Both the position numbers and the translations under genes were made by a program. 64,000 nt of DNA from the NCBI GenBank assembly GCA_041392625.1, contig JAWKLR010000008.1, positions 124,001 to 188,000 of the forward strand. The letters run 5' to 3'. The notes under the pieces are model-generated. The model was not told where the DNA came from. It made no database searches and saw only the letters and a program-made list of their open reading frames with translations. This document shows, piece after piece, positions 36,733 to 46,300 of the stretch; the first letter of the stretch is position 1; every line of letters begins with the position of its first letter. The DNA comes from M3007 sp041392625. Its GTDB lineage: Bacteria; Bacteroidota; Bacteroidia; Chitinophagales; Saprospiraceae.

Positions 36733-39687
36733 ATGTCTAAAACTATGACATTTAAAAGCGTGGCATTGATGGTTTTGTTGGCTCTTGGCTGGCAAACTGC
36801 AAGTGCTCAGGCTTTCTGGACAGAAACTTTCTCTGACATGACCACTGCTACAACCAACTGGGTTGGCGGTGGAACCAATGCCGGTACGGAAGTTTGGCAG
36901 TGGACTGATGATCCACTGGCCGGTTTTATGGACCCTGCCATTCCCGCTTTGGGATCCGCTACTGCTAGCAGTGGCTACTTTTTCTTTAACTCTGACGCAA
37001 ACGGTCAGGCTGACCACGATATCACCCTGACAGGTGTAGGTGCTCCTGCTGACTGTTCTGGTAAGAGCAATGTACAATTGACTTTTTACTCTCAGTACAT
37101 TTATTACACTGCTGGTGCTTCTGCACAGGTTGGTGTAAGTACTGATGGTACCAACTTTGTATACAAAGACCTGTACGCAGGATTGGGTGCAAACGCCATT
37201 TTCGACGGTAGCACTACTGTTGATTTGGACGAAGCCGACGGCCAGTCTCAGGTTTGGATCCAGTTCCGTTGGATTGGTAACTACGAGTACCACTGGAAAG
37301 TTGATGACCTCGAATTGAACGAGGTTGCTATTCCAATGGCAAACGTAACCATTCGTGTAAACATGGCTAACGAAACAGTTGACCCTTCTGGTGTTTTCAT
37401 CAATGGTCCACTGACAGGAGGTACTCCTGAAGCTATGAACGACGACGGTGGTGGTGTTTACAGCATCACTAAAACCATCGTTTCCGGTGATGAAATCCAG
37501 TACCGCTTTATGAACGGAGCAACTGCTGAAGATGTTGACCCTGCTTGTGGCGTTGACAACGGTGGTACTTACTTCCGTTCTTACACTGCTGGTGACGACG
37601 CTACTCTTGCTGCTGTTTGTTTCGGCGAATGTGGCCCTTGTGTAGTTCCTTGTGATATGAATCCAAACGCATTGATTTGCGACAACTTTGATTCTTATGA
37701 TACCGGTATGACTACAGGTGACCAGGCTTCCTGGTGGACTACCTGGAGTGGTGCTACTGGTGGTGCTGAGGACGGAATCGTTTCCAGCGCACAGGCAAAC
37801 ACTGCACCAAATTCTATGCAATTGCTTGCTACTGGTGCTAACGGTGGCCCTCAGGACATCGTTCTTGATCTTGGCAACCAAACTTCTGGTTACTATGAAC
37901 TGAAGTGGAAGATGTACTTCCCTGCAGGAAAAGAAGGTTACTACAACATTCAAGATGTAGTTCCAATCGGCGCCGGTTCCTGGAACCTGGACGTATTCTT
38001 CAGCGCAGGTGGTGTTGGTAACATCCAGATTGGTGCTGGTGCTTCTTTGGCAAGCTTCACATATCCAAACGAAGAGTGGATCAATGTTCGCCACCTGATC
38101 GACCTGGACAACAACCTGTTGACCCTTTACATCAACGATGTATTTGTTAAGAAAATGGCTTATCCAAATAACCTCGGAGGTATTGACTTCTACGGTGTGA
38201 ACGGAAGCAACGAATACTTTGTTGATGATCTTGAATATGTTTCTTTGCCTCCAGTTGTTTACAACGTAGATATCTGTGACGCTGCAGTTGACCTGTCTCA
38301 GTACTTTGGTCAGGCTTCAGGTGTTGCACAAACTACTGGTTTGTACGACAACACCAGCCAGGCTGCTGAAGCAACTGATGTTGCTGGTTCTTGCTGGGGC
38401 GAAAGCAATGTGAACACATCTATGTGGTACACATTCATCGGCGACGGTGAAACGTACCACATCGAAACTGTTCCTTGTAACGCAACCAACTACATTGGTA
38501 CTGCACAGGATGATCTAGGTGATACCCAAATGGCTATCTATGCTGGTGACGATTGCAGTGACCTGACTGAAGTTGCTTGTGGTGACGACCTCTTTTCAAC
38601 TGGTAACCCTGACTGGCGTGCTGGTCTGGACCTTGAAACAGAGCCTGGTCAGAACTACTACATGTTGATCGACGCATTTGAATTCAATAACGTAGTTGCT
38701 TTGGGTGAGTTCTGTATTGAAATTACTCAGGTGGCCAGCGTTGGTTGTGCTGACGGTGCTGTTGGTACCTTCACACTTGATAACAACGGCTTTATCTGTT
38801 TCGATGGCAACCTGAACACAACCATGATGCCTGATGCTGGATCATTCGTGATTCCAACAGTAGGACCAGTTGCCGGTATGTGCTGGTGTATCACTGCAGA
38901 TCCAATTCCTGCAGGTACATGGCCTGGTGACATCCCAGGTGTTGCAAGTACTGTATTTAACCCAGACGTTATTTTGGTGAACTTGCCAAACGACGGATCT
39001 GCATTCCCAGCAGGTACTTACTACCTGACTCCGGTTGTTGTAGGTGCAGGTGAGTTGGTTGACCCAGCAGGTCTTGCTCGCGTATTCAACGTAGATCCAT
39101 CCAACGGATGTTACTTCACTGGCGCTTCACTGCCTGTGACACTGTTGCCACAATTGGACGATCTCTTTGCTCTTGGTTCAGCTACAGATGAGACTGTACC
39201 TCCTGGAAACAACGGTTCAATTACATTGGCTGTTTCTGGTGGTATTGCAGAAGTATTGGGTGACCCATCACTCTACCTCTACAACTGGAGCAACGGTGAA
39301 GCAACTCAGGATATCTCCGGTCTTGCAGGTAACCAGACTTACACTGTAACAATTTCTGATCCAACAGGATGTGTTGCTGACTTTACATTGTCTGTAACTG
39401 TTGGCCAGGTTTCTGGTACAACTGACCCAGCTTCTGTTAAGTCTATCAGCATTACTCCTAACCCAACCAGCGCTGACGCTGTATTGCAACTTTCTTTGGA
39501 AGGAGCAAAAGACGTACGCGTTGAAGTTGTTAACACATTGGGTCAGGTATTGCGTACCTACAACTCTGGTACTGTACAGTCATTGACACAAACAATCAAT
39601 ATGGCTGATTTCGCTGAAGGAACATACTTCCTCCGCATTTCAGTAGATAATGAAACTGCTGTTCGCCGCATCGCGATCCAGCGCTAA
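36733..39687 (+). CDS. large secreted multidomain protein with T9SS type A sorting domain
   Basis: 984 residues. Signal peptide MSKTMTFKSVALMVLLALGW... with cleavage near ASAQ26. Residues about 30-205 look like an MAM/CUB-like sandwich (FSDMTTATTNWVGGG, FFFNSDANG, WKVDDLELNEV). Residues about 207-300 resemble a starch-binding/carbohydrate-type domain (VTIRVNMANETV, GGVYSITKTI, EIQYRFMNG). A lectin/laminin-G-like module follows at about 315-510 (YYELKWKMYFPAGKEGYYNIQ, EWINVRHLIDLDNN). The T9SS sorting domain starts at about residue 910 (SISITPNPTS, RVEVVNTLGQVL, FAEGTYFLRI, AVRRIAIQR). No catalytic site was found. Codon choice resembles tuf (GGT, GCT, ACT, AAC, GAC preferred), which suggests an abundant surface protein. 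Followed by a UUCG-loop terminator. Confidence 0.85.
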   Translation: MSKTMTFKSVALMVLLALGWQTASAQAFWTETFSDMTTATTNWVGGGTNAGTEVWQWTDDPLAGFMDPAIPALGSATASSGYFFFNSDANGQADHDITLTGVGAPADCSGKSNVQLTFYSQYIYYTAGASAQVGVSTDGTNFVYKDLYAGLGANAIFDGSTTVDLDEADGQSQVWIQFRWIGNYEYHWKVDDLELNEVAIPMANVTIRVNMANETVDPSGVFINGPLTGGTPEAMNDDGGGVYSITKTIVSGDEIQYRFMNGATAEDVDPACGVDNGGTYFRSYTAGDDATLAAVCFGECGPCVVPCDMNPNALICDNFDSYDTGMTTGDQASWWTTWSGATGGAEDGIVSSAQANTAPNSMQLLATGANGGPQDIVLDLGNQTSGYYELKWKMYFPAGKEGYYNIQDVVPIGAGSWNLDVFFSAGGVGNIQIGAGASLASFTYPNEEWINVRHLIDLDNNLLTLYINDVFVKKMAYPNNLGGIDFYGVNGSNEYFVDDLEYVSLPPVVYNVDICDAAVDLSQYFGQASGVAQTTGLYDNTSQAAEATDVAGSCWGESNVNTSMWYTFIGDGETYHIETVPCNATNYIGTAQDDLGDTQMAIYAGDDCSDLTEVACGDDLFSTGNPDWRAGLDLETEPGQNYYMLIDAFEFNNVVALGEFCIEITQVASVGCADGAVGTFTLDNNGFICFDGNLNTTMMPDAGSFVIPTVGPVAGMCWCITADPIPAGTWPGDIPGVASTVFNPDVILVNLPNDGSAFPAGTYYLTPVVVGAGELVDPAGLARVFNVDPSNGCYFTGASLPVTLLPQLDDLFALGSATDETVPPGNNGSITLAVSGGIAEVLGDPSLYLYNWSNGEATQDISGLAGNQTYTVTISDPTGCVADFTLSVTVGQVSGTTDPASVKSISITPNPTSADAVLQLSLEGAKDVRVEVVNTLGQVLRTYNSGTVQSLTQTINMADFAEGTYFLRISVDNETAVRRIAIQR

Positions 39688-39711
39688 GTTTCATGTGTTA
39701 AAATACATGTT

Positions 39712-39747
39712 GGGCCGCTCTACTTCGGTAGGGCGGCCCTTTTTTTA
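39712..39747 (+). terminator. UUCG-tetraloop terminator
   Basis: A 12-bp stem, GGGCCGCTCTAC (39712-39723) and GTAGGGCGGCCC (39728-39739), closed by a TTCG tetraloop and followed by eight T. An exceptionally stable terminator after the T9SS protein gene. Confidence 0.95.
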
Positions 39748-39960
39748 TGAAACATGTGTACGCCTAAACGCATATCGTTGGGCAATGGGATGGCTGTGTG
39801 AACAACCCGATTCCCATGGATATTGTTTAGGCAAAGTCCCACCAAAATCTTACCTGTATTCTTATTTTCCGGAAAATATTCGTAGCATTGAACCTGCAAA
39901 AATCTGGCCGGCAAGCTATCAGCCTGAGCAGATTATAGTCTGAAGATTAAGACCCTGTTT

Positions 39961-40896
39961 ATGTTTGAATTAAATAAATCAGATTTTGGGGTGTATGAAC
40001 TGTATCAGCTTATACACCCGCAAACCGGCAGTGGGTTTGATATCGTTCCGGGATGTGGTGCGAATGTGATAAGCATCAAAATGGCCGGAAAAGAAATTTT
40101 GGATGCACACCGCACACCAGAAGACCTTGCCGCTGGATCCTGGTCGAAAAGTGCAGTTTTGTTTCCTTTTCCCAACCGGTTGAAATCAGGTCATTATCAA
40201 TGGAACGGGATAGAGTATGTGTTTCCTATTAATAATGCGGCTACACAAAATGCCATTCATGGGTTTGTGCAAAAAACCAATTTTGAGCTCGTTCAGACCC
40301 AACTGGAATCCGATGCAGCAACGATTACATGTCGTTATACACATGATGGCTCAAACCCATCCTATCCATTTTCATTTGAACTGGAGTTGAGGTTTGCATT
40401 CCATTTGCCAGGCACTTTTACAATGGGGTTTACCGTGCGAAATACCCACCACCATGCTATCCCGTTTGGCCTGGGTTGGCATCCCTATTTTAATTTAGGA
40501 GGTACCGCACAGGAGCACAAACTAAAATTACCTCCGAGTAGCATGGTGGAAATTGACTCTGTGATGATACCAACCGGAGCCCGCACTCCTTATGTTGCAT
40601 TCAATGCACTCACTACCATAGATGCTACTTTCCTTGACAATTGCTTTGAAGCAGTAAACAATCAAGTTGAGTCGTATACTTTGCAATTGGAATCTTCTTC
40701 AGATGGCATCCTCTTGAAAGCCCCTGTTGATCAGTTTCCATTTTTTCAGGTATTTACACCACCACATCACCAAAGCGTTGCACTGGAGCCGATGACATGC
40801 AATGTAGATGCATTAAATAATGGAGAAGGCTTGATCCGCCTTGAATCCGGAAAAGAGTGGTCTTCTGAATTTAGCATTGAATATTATTCCAACTAA
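39961..40896 (+). CDS. aldose 1-epimerase (mutarotase) family protein
   Basis: 311 residues, no signal peptide. Galactose-mutarotase-like fold: VPGCGANVISIKMAGKEIL at the start, FPFPNRLKSGHYQWNG (about 64-79), HGFVQKTNFEL with a probable catalytic His near 100, GLGWHPYFNLGG with the second His near 176, and the likely base Glu in VALEPMTCNVDALNNGEG. Family members interconvert alpha and beta sugar anomers. The natural sugar is unknown. The APC permease begins 23 bp downstream, so both are probably one operon, although a link between sugar and amino-acid uptake is not obvious. Confidence 0.87.
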   Translation: MFELNKSDFGVYELYQLIHPQTGSGFDIVPGCGANVISIKMAGKEILDAHRTPEDLAAGSWSKSAVLFPFPNRLKSGHYQWNGIEYVFPINNAATQNAIHGFVQKTNFELVQTQLESDAATITCRYTHDGSNPSYPFSFELELRFAFHLPGTFTMGFTVRNTHHHAIPFGLGWHPYFNLGGTAQEHKLKLPPSSMVEIDSVMIPTGARTPYVAFNALTTIDATFLDNCFEAVNNQVESYTLQLESSSDGILLKAPVDQFPFFQVFTPPHHQSVALEPMTCNVDALNNGEGLIRLESGKEWSSEFSIEYYSN

Positions 40897-40919
40897 AAAA
40901 GATAAAACACCTACCTGCC

Positions 40920-42251
40920 ATGTCTGCTGAACTGAAAAGAACCTTAACCTTATATGGATTGATTATGGTTGCTGTTGGGAGCACCATTGGCAGTGGAATC
41001 TTTCGGACCCCGGGCCAAATTGCCCTCCAGGTTCATCTTCCCGAGTATGTGATTGCCCTGTGGGTTTTGGGTGGAATTACTGCCCTCACCGGAGCATTGA
41101 CCTATGCTGAAATGGGCAGCATGTTCCCCGGAGCTGGAGGACTATATGTCTATCTAAAAGAGGCGTATGGAGAAACAATCGGATTCCTGTATGGCTGGTT
41201 TATTCTGTTTATCAGCACGTCTGGAAGCATTGCAGCACTGGCTGTGGTGTGTTCGGAGCACACCTTGCTATTTGCGGGGTATGGACGTGAATCCGCGATT
41301 GAAACTCCCTTGGCGGCAGTAATCATAGTTGTCCTGACCGTTGTAAATCTTTTTGGTGTGAAAATAGGGGAGTGGATTGCCAACCTCTTTACCGGTGCCA
41401 AATTGATCGGGCTTGCTCTCTTAATCCTGGCCGGTTTGTTTTTTGCGCAGAAAGAAGTGCCCGCTATCAATGCTGCCAGTGAGTTTGCTACTACCGCTCC
41501 CACCGATTTGTGGTCGGCATTTGCTGTTGGATTTATTGGGATTTTATGGTCATACGGAGGCTGGCAACATGCAAGCTACCTTGCAGGAGAAACCATCAAT
41601 CCGCAGCGTAATGTTCCACGGGCCATGATTATAGGGGCGGTAATAATAACCCTGGTGTATGTATTAACCAATATTGCATACATGCGTTTGTTGCCCATCG
41701 AATCTATTGCCAATTCCAAAACCATTGCCGCAGATGCAATGGGTACCCTGGCTCCTTGGGGGGCACCCTTAATGGCTTTTTTAATTGCCTTATCAACTTT
41801 TGGAACAACCGGGATTTACTGCATGACTGCACCTCGTATTTATTATGCCATGGCAAAAGACGGCATCTTTTTCCCTGGTCTGGCCAAAGTGCATCCCAAA
41901 TGGCAAACACCCATGAATGCCATTTTGCTTCAAAGTGCCTGGTCCTTAATTCTCCTCATGTTTTGGGGGACGTTTGAGAACTTGATTGAGTACGTCACAT
42001 TTATGGACTGGATTGGCCTGTTGCTGGTGGGGACTACCGTCTTTGTGTTCAGAGCCCGGCGCCCCAATGCAGAGCGATCCTACAAGACGTTTGGGTACCC
42101 AATTACCCCGGCTATTTTTATAGCTATTAGCACCTGGTTTGTAGCGTTTACCTTGTTTGAAAAGCCGGTAAAAGCGGGGGCAGGCTTAATCGTAGTCGGT
42201 CTTGGTTGGTTGGTGTATACCTTTTACTTTAAGAAGAAAAAACAGGCTTAA
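40920..42251 (+). CDS. APC-superfamily amino-acid permease
   Basis: 443 residues with about 12 hydrophobic helices. The first helix carries the family signature VGSTIGSGIFRTPGQIA (about residues 19-35), followed by TYAEMGSMFPGAGGLYVYLKEAYG. Later segments include SYGGWQHASYLAGETINPQRNVPRA and the C-terminal FGYPITPAIF. The pattern is that of the LAT/serine-threonine exchanger-like group of inner-membrane permeases. The substrate is not determined. Its stop codon (42249-42251) overlaps the stop codon of the convergent gene at 42248. Confidence 0.88.
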   Translation: MSAELKRTLTLYGLIMVAVGSTIGSGIFRTPGQIALQVHLPEYVIALWVLGGITALTGALTYAEMGSMFPGAGGLYVYLKEAYGETIGFLYGWFILFISTSGSIAALAVVCSEHTLLFAGYGRESAIETPLAAVIIVVLTVVNLFGVKIGEWIANLFTGAKLIGLALLILAGLFFAQKEVPAINAASEFATTAPTDLWSAFAVGFIGILWSYGGWQHASYLAGETINPQRNVPRAMIIGAVIITLVYVLTNIAYMRLLPIESIANSKTIAADAMGTLAPWGAPLMAFLIALSTFGTTGIYCMTAPRIYYAMAKDGIFFPGLAKVHPKWQTPMNAILLQSAWSLILLMFWGTFENLIEYVTFMDWIGLLLVGTTVFVFRARRPNAERSYKTFGYPITPAIFIAISTWFVAFTLFEKPVKAGAGLIVVGLGWLVYTFYFKKKKQA

Positions 42252-42541
42252 CTAAAGGCTCTGTAAATCAAAACCGAGAAGGCAAGAAAAGACACGAAGA
42301 TAAAGCCGTTGATAAAGAGGCCCAGAAAGGACCACAGGTTTCTAATTTCCCGGAAGCCTTTGTATGCCCAGTAAAAACCTATGCCGCTGAGCAGGTAGGT
42401 GGAGACATAAAAGATACCGGCTATCCAGCGTTGGTTGCCAATGAAACTGGGCGATTTCGCAAAGAAACCCATTGCCATGCAAGCCAATACTGCAAACCAA
42501 AGACTTCTGTTTGTGAAACGCATCGGATCGATTCTTTCCAT
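42248..42541 (-). CDS. small membrane protein of unknown function
   Basis: 97 residues with three probable transmembrane helices (about 14-30, 40-60 and 70-93). I do not recognise a family. It starts three bases after the stop of the MFS gene, which points to translational coupling in the udk-MFS operon. Its stop overlaps the opposing permease stop in the shared palindrome TTAA. The second helix pair and the motif YWAYKGFREIRNLWSF hint at a short accessory subunit, but this is speculation. Confidence 0.62.
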   Translation of the reverse strand: MERIDPMRFTNRSLWFAVLACMAMGFFAKSPSFIGNQRWIAGIFYVSTYLLSGIGFYWAYKGFREIRNLWSFLGLFINGFIFVSFLAFSVLIYRAFS

Positions 42542-42544
42542 AAT

Positions 42545-43753
42545 CTACTTTGGTGCACCCAAAAGGTGTCTGTTCTTTTTTCGCCAAAAAAATAAATAAA
42601 CCCAGCTTAGTAAACTGGCGACGGCGGTAAAATAAAAAATTACGGGCAAGCGCTCAATTAAATCGGCATAATACCACCCTGAAAAGCCCGCTCCGCAACC
42701 AATTGCAATTTCAAGTGCAATATACATAGTAGCCAATGCCCGCCCCCTTCGAGCCGGATCTCCGAGGTCGATGGTCCATGCATTGATGGCCGGGGAAAAA
42801 ATGCCATTGCCCAGGCCAAAAACGATGGAGGCTGCATACAACATTTCGGGGCTTTTAGCCAATGCAAAAAGCATCATCGCCACGGCTATAATTAGGGAGG
42901 AAGCCTGCAGGACAGGTACCCGACCAATCCGGTCTGAGGTTTTTCCTGCAAAAAACCGGGTGGATATACTGGCCAACGTAAACAAACTGAAGAATACTCC
43001 CCGGTTGGCCACCTGGAGGTGATCACTCAGGTCGGGAACAAGCGTCAATAATACGCCGTAACTCAGGTAGCATCCCAGCATCACAATGCCCGCCGGAAAC
43101 GCTTTAGGATCCCAGATATCTTGTTTGCTTACTCTGAGGTGGCTCCATTTAAATTTGGAATTATTGGGAAGCGTTTCCTTCAGGTTCAGCAAGATGAGTA
43201 TGGATAAAAGGGCAACACCGGCGGAGGCATAAAACATGGTATTAATCGAGTACGCCTGCGCAAGCCAATTGCCAAAAGGCGGAGATGCCGACGCCCCCAG
43301 ACTCATACTAATGCCCAGGAAACCCATTGCCTCACCCCTTCTGTGAAAAGGGACTATATCTGCTGCATAGGCAGATGTACCAGTGGGCTTAAAGCCGGTT
43401 GAAAACCCATGTAATAAGCGCAGTAAAAGAAAACCACTAACAAAGGCCAATTGTGGGTACAGCAAACTGCTGATAACACAAGCATAGGTACCTATAAACA
43501 TAACCGGAAGCCGCCCCACCGTGTCGGCCAATTTACCACTAAATGGCCTGGATAATCCTGCGGTAATGGTAAATAAGGCAATAATCAGCCCTTTGTATTC
43601 CGCTCCGCCCAGCGAAGCGAGGTAGGAGGGCAATTCGGGTATCATCATGTTGAAACTCGCCGCAAAAAGCGCGTGCGACAAACACAATAACAGAAAATCT
43701 CGTGTAAAAAGAGGGGCGTTTGTTAGGCCGGCGACGTGGGGATCAGATACCAT
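42545..43753 (-). CDS. major facilitator superfamily transporter
   Basis: 402 residues from the ATG at 43753; the longer frame to 43759 begins with TTG. About 12 transmembrane helices. MFS signatures: GLSRPFSGKLADTVGRLPV in the loop between helices 2 and 3, AYAADIVPFHRRGEAMGFLG before helix 5, and the repeat AGKTSDRIGRVPVL in the second half. This is a drug/metabolite exporter-like type, substrate unknown. It lies between udk (16 bp upstream) and a small membrane protein gene, so all three are probably cotranscribed from 44428-44456. Confidence 0.88.
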   Translation of the reverse strand: MVSDPHVAGLTNAPLFTRDFLLLCLSHALFAASFNMMIPELPSYLASLGGAEYKGLIIALFTITAGLSRPFSGKLADTVGRLPVMFIGTYACVISSLLYPQLAFVSGFLLLRLLHGFSTGFKPTGTSAYAADIVPFHRRGEAMGFLGISMSLGASASPPFGNWLAQAYSINTMFYASAGVALLSILILLNLKETLPNNSKFKWSHLRVSKQDIWDPKAFPAGIVMLGCYLSYGVLLTLVPDLSDHLQVANRGVFFSLFTLASISTRFFAGKTSDRIGRVPVLQASSLIIAVAMMLFALAKSPEMLYAASIVFGLGNGIFSPAINAWTIDLGDPARRGRALATMYIALEIAIGCGAGFSGWYYADLIERLPVIFYFTAVASLLSWVYLFFWRKKNRHLLGAPK

Positions 43754-43769
43754 CCGCAAAAATACGCCT

Positions 43770-44405
43770 CTATTTAGATATGACCTCTGACTCAGTCAAC
43801 TTATTGGAAATAAATCCGGAAAGCACAGCGAGGCCGCGTTCAAAATCTTTGTTGTTGTTAACTACAATATCTGCCTCTTCCTTGTAGGGGGAAATAAAGC
43901 GTTCATATGCTGGCAGTACGTGGTGCTGATACCGGTACAAAACATCATCAAGCGGATAATTGCGTTCCATCTGATCCCGCAGGATACGACGAATAACCTT
44001 GAGGTTGTCTTTGGCATTGATATACACCTTGAGGTCAAAAAGCGAAGCGATTTTTTTGTAATGAAAAACAAAAAGTCCTTCTACAATCAAAACTGGTGCA
44101 GGTTTAAAACACAGGGGTTTTGCCTGGGCTTTTTCGTTGTTAAAGGTGTATTCAATCCGTTCAACTTCTTCTCCGTTGATTAGGCGCAATAAATCAGCCC
44201 GAAGGGATTTTTTGTCAATGGCTTTGGGCAAGTCAAAGTTTACAATTCCCTGCTCATCCTTTTTCTGTTGTTCCCGCGGATGGTAGTAGTCATCCTGAGA
44301 TACAATGCATAATTGCTCAGGAGCAAACTGTTTTTCCAGGCTGCGGATAAAACTGGTTTTACCACTTCCGCTTCCGCCACAAATGCCAATGATGTATGGT
44401 TTCAT
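43770..44405 (-). CDS. udk: uridine kinase
   Basis: 211 residues. Walker A GGSGSGKT is at residues 10-17. It is followed by SQDDYYHPR with the substrate/metal Asp, then NFDLPKAIDKKSL, VLIVEGLFVFHY, and the lid motif RRILRDQMERNYPLDDVL. It phosphorylates uridine and cytidine to their monophosphates with ATP or GTP in pyrimidine salvage. A consensus promoter lies just upstream, and the first gene of the three-gene operon is this one. Confidence 0.92.
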   Translation of the reverse strand: MKPYIIGICGGSGSGKTSFIRSLEKQFAPEQLCIVSQDDYYHPREQQKKDEQGIVNFDLPKAIDKKSLRADLLRLINGEEVERIEYTFNNEKAQAKPLCFKPAPVLIVEGLFVFHYKKIASLFDLKVYINAKDNLKVIRRILRDQMERNYPLDDVLYRYQHHVLPAYERFISPYKEEADIVVNNNKDFERGLAVLSGFISNKLTESEVISK

Positions 44406-44427
44406 TTATGTTCGATTCTGATTTTGG

Positions 44428-44456
44428 CAAAGATAGAACATGCTTCTCAACACAAA
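44428..44456 (-). promoter_or_regulatory. Bacteroidota-type promoter for the udk operon
   Basis: On the minus strand: TTTG (44456-44453), a 17-nt spacer, TATCTTTG (44435-44428). The predicted leader to the ATG at 44405 is only about 15-20 nt. Confidence 0.75.
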
Positions 44457-44496
44457 GAAAGCAGGTGCGGGAATTTCCCAATTGGATTGGTCAAAA

Positions 44497-46272
44497 TCAA
44501 TGTTGCATAGGGACTGCCTTATTCAATCGGGCAACCGGATACAAGCGGTGTGTAGGCTCATACCAGGGTGAATGCCGGTATACCCAGTCTAACTGCCTGC
44601 GGCCATTTTCTGCAAATTTGGGGTCTGCCTTTTTCAACGCCTCAAACTCTTTGCGTACTTCCGGATTTTCTTCTAAAAATTCAGCAGCCAGATCCTCAAA
44701 TACATAGGCAGAGAAATATTCTTTTTGCATCAAAACGGGTTCAAAATAATTCCAGGCAAACCAGGAATCAGGTGCATTGGGCTCAAGTGTTTCCATGATA
44801 AACCGGTTGGCATCCTGGTTGGTATAGACAATAAAATCGCCTTTAAAAAACCTGCGCGTCATTTGTTGGGCTTCCAGTTCCGTATCGTAGTGATAATGGT
44901 GGCCTTCCCAGCCAGCTCTGGTTTGAAAATCCCGGATATAGTATGAAGTGGTTTCCAGGCTGTCATCCTGCTCCAATTGCTCCATCGCAACGCCATTGCG
45001 TTTCAAACGACTAATGACCTCCTCCCAGGCCTGCGGAATGATGTAGGCAACAGGCTTTTCCACGGTCACGGCCGGTTCAAAGAAGTTGTAGTATGGGATT
45101 TTCTTTTCAAACGGTTCGCTTCGGTCGTACCAGAGTCTTGGCAAACCGCTCACTTCCGAAGGTTTGTATTTTGCTGCATACCCCTTGAACAGAATGGATT
45201 CATGCCTTGAGGTATCCATTTTCCAGTCGAGCACAAAACTCGATTTGGTTCGGGTTGCATTCCAGGCCTCCTGACGAGCCGTAGCCAGATCTTTGTGGTT
45301 TTTATCCATAAAATGAATCACCGTTTCCATGAACGCGTAGGTTGCCCAAAGCCGGTCTTTAAACGGTTTTAGCATGTGGGTTTCGGGCATAAAGCCAATG
45401 GTATTCCACATGGCTGCATAGCCGGTTGAGTACCGACCGTAATCGCAAAAGCCAAAAAGCCCTTCATCAGGAGTGGCACCAGGACCATCCACATAGGGCG
45501 TCATGTCCCATCCCTTTTCCTCCATTCCATTGTATAGTCCCGGAATCATTTTTTTACGCAAAAAAGTACCCAAAGGGGCTTCCAGTTTGTCTTCCTGAGT
45601 AGCGATCAAGGTCATGGTGTACTGGTAGTCTGCACCATTTGAAGTGTGGTTGTCGATAAAAATATCGGGGCGCCAGCGCTGGAAAATGGTTTGGAAGGTT
45701 TGTGCGTTCTTGGTATCGCTTTTTACAAAATCCCGATTCAGGTCGTAGTTGCGTGCATTGCCGCGAAAGCCATAACTGGCAGGCCCGTTTTGGTTGGCGC
45801 GGGTAAAGGAGTTGCGGTTCAGGCAGCCCCCGACATTATAGACCGGGATTACAACAAGCACCAATTGATCCAATGCCTTCTGTTTGCCCGGATCTTCCAG
45901 GATATTTCTGACGAGCATGACGGTGGCATCAATTCCTTCCGGTTCACCGGGGTGAATGCCGTTGTTTATCAGCAAAACCTGTTTGCCATCCTGACGCAGA
46001 CGCAAGGGGTCAAACTCTCCGGAAGTGGAAAGTACAACCGTATGCAATGGCTTGCCACAATCGGTAGAACCGATTGCTTCCATGCGCACCTTGTCCGGAT
46101 AGGCTGCCTGTAATTTTTCATAACAGGCGATAAGTTCATTGTATTCAAGGGTTTGGTTGGCGTCTGTCTCGAATGGAATCTGGAACAAGGGCATGGACTT
46201 TTGGCTTAGAGCAATGTTTGAAAAAAACAAGATAAAAAGGCAAAGAGAAAAAAAGCGTTTTGCTTGGATCAT
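44497..46272 (-). CDS. secreted M14-family zinc carboxypeptidase
   Basis: 591 residues. Signal peptide MIQAKRFFSLCLFILFFSNI..., cleavage near ALSQ24. The M14 domain carries the zinc motif HPGE (His107, Glu110, context GIHPGEPEGID) and the third ligand His209 in IDNHTSNGADYQ. NRNSF and GNARNYDLNRDF hold substrate-binding Asn/Arg residues. About 250 further residues follow, with a strand-rich C-terminal domain (VEKPVAYIIPQAW, FKGDFIVYTNQDANRF). Such proteins remove C-terminal residues from peptides in the periplasm or outside the cell. Same strand as the ClC gene, which ends 28 bp before this gene starts; cotranscription is likely. Confidence 0.87.
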   Translation of the reverse strand: MIQAKRFFSLCLFILFFSNIALSQKSMPLFQIPFETDANQTLEYNELIACYEKLQAAYPDKVRMEAIGSTDCGKPLHTVVLSTSGEFDPLRLRQDGKQVLLINNGIHPGEPEGIDATVMLVRNILEDPGKQKALDQLVLVVIPVYNVGGCLNRNSFTRANQNGPASYGFRGNARNYDLNRDFVKSDTKNAQTFQTIFQRWRPDIFIDNHTSNGADYQYTMTLIATQEDKLEAPLGTFLRKKMIPGLYNGMEEKGWDMTPYVDGPGATPDEGLFGFCDYGRYSTGYAAMWNTIGFMPETHMLKPFKDRLWATYAFMETVIHFMDKNHKDLATARQEAWNATRTKSSFVLDWKMDTSRHESILFKGYAAKYKPSEVSGLPRLWYDRSEPFEKKIPYYNFFEPAVTVEKPVAYIIPQAWEEVISRLKRNGVAMEQLEQDDSLETTSYYIRDFQTRAGWEGHHYHYDTELEAQQMTRRFFKGDFIVYTNQDANRFIMETLEPNAPDSWFAWNYFEPVLMQKEYFSAYVFEDLAAEFLEENPEVRKEFEALKKADPKFAENGRRQLDWVYRHSPWYEPTHRLYPVARLNKAVPMQH

Positions 46273-46300
46273 GACTAGGGAGTTTGGATCAAATTGGACT

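Noticed and set aside
36718..38094. 458-residue open frame antisense to the large T9SS protein
   Set aside because: Low-complexity Thr/Ser/Val/Cys-rich translation produced by the reverse complement of a biased gene.
39768..39960. Possible small gene between the T9SS protein and the mutarotase
   Set aside because: The available frame begins inside the upstream gene in another frame and has no homologous-looking content; treated as non-coding.
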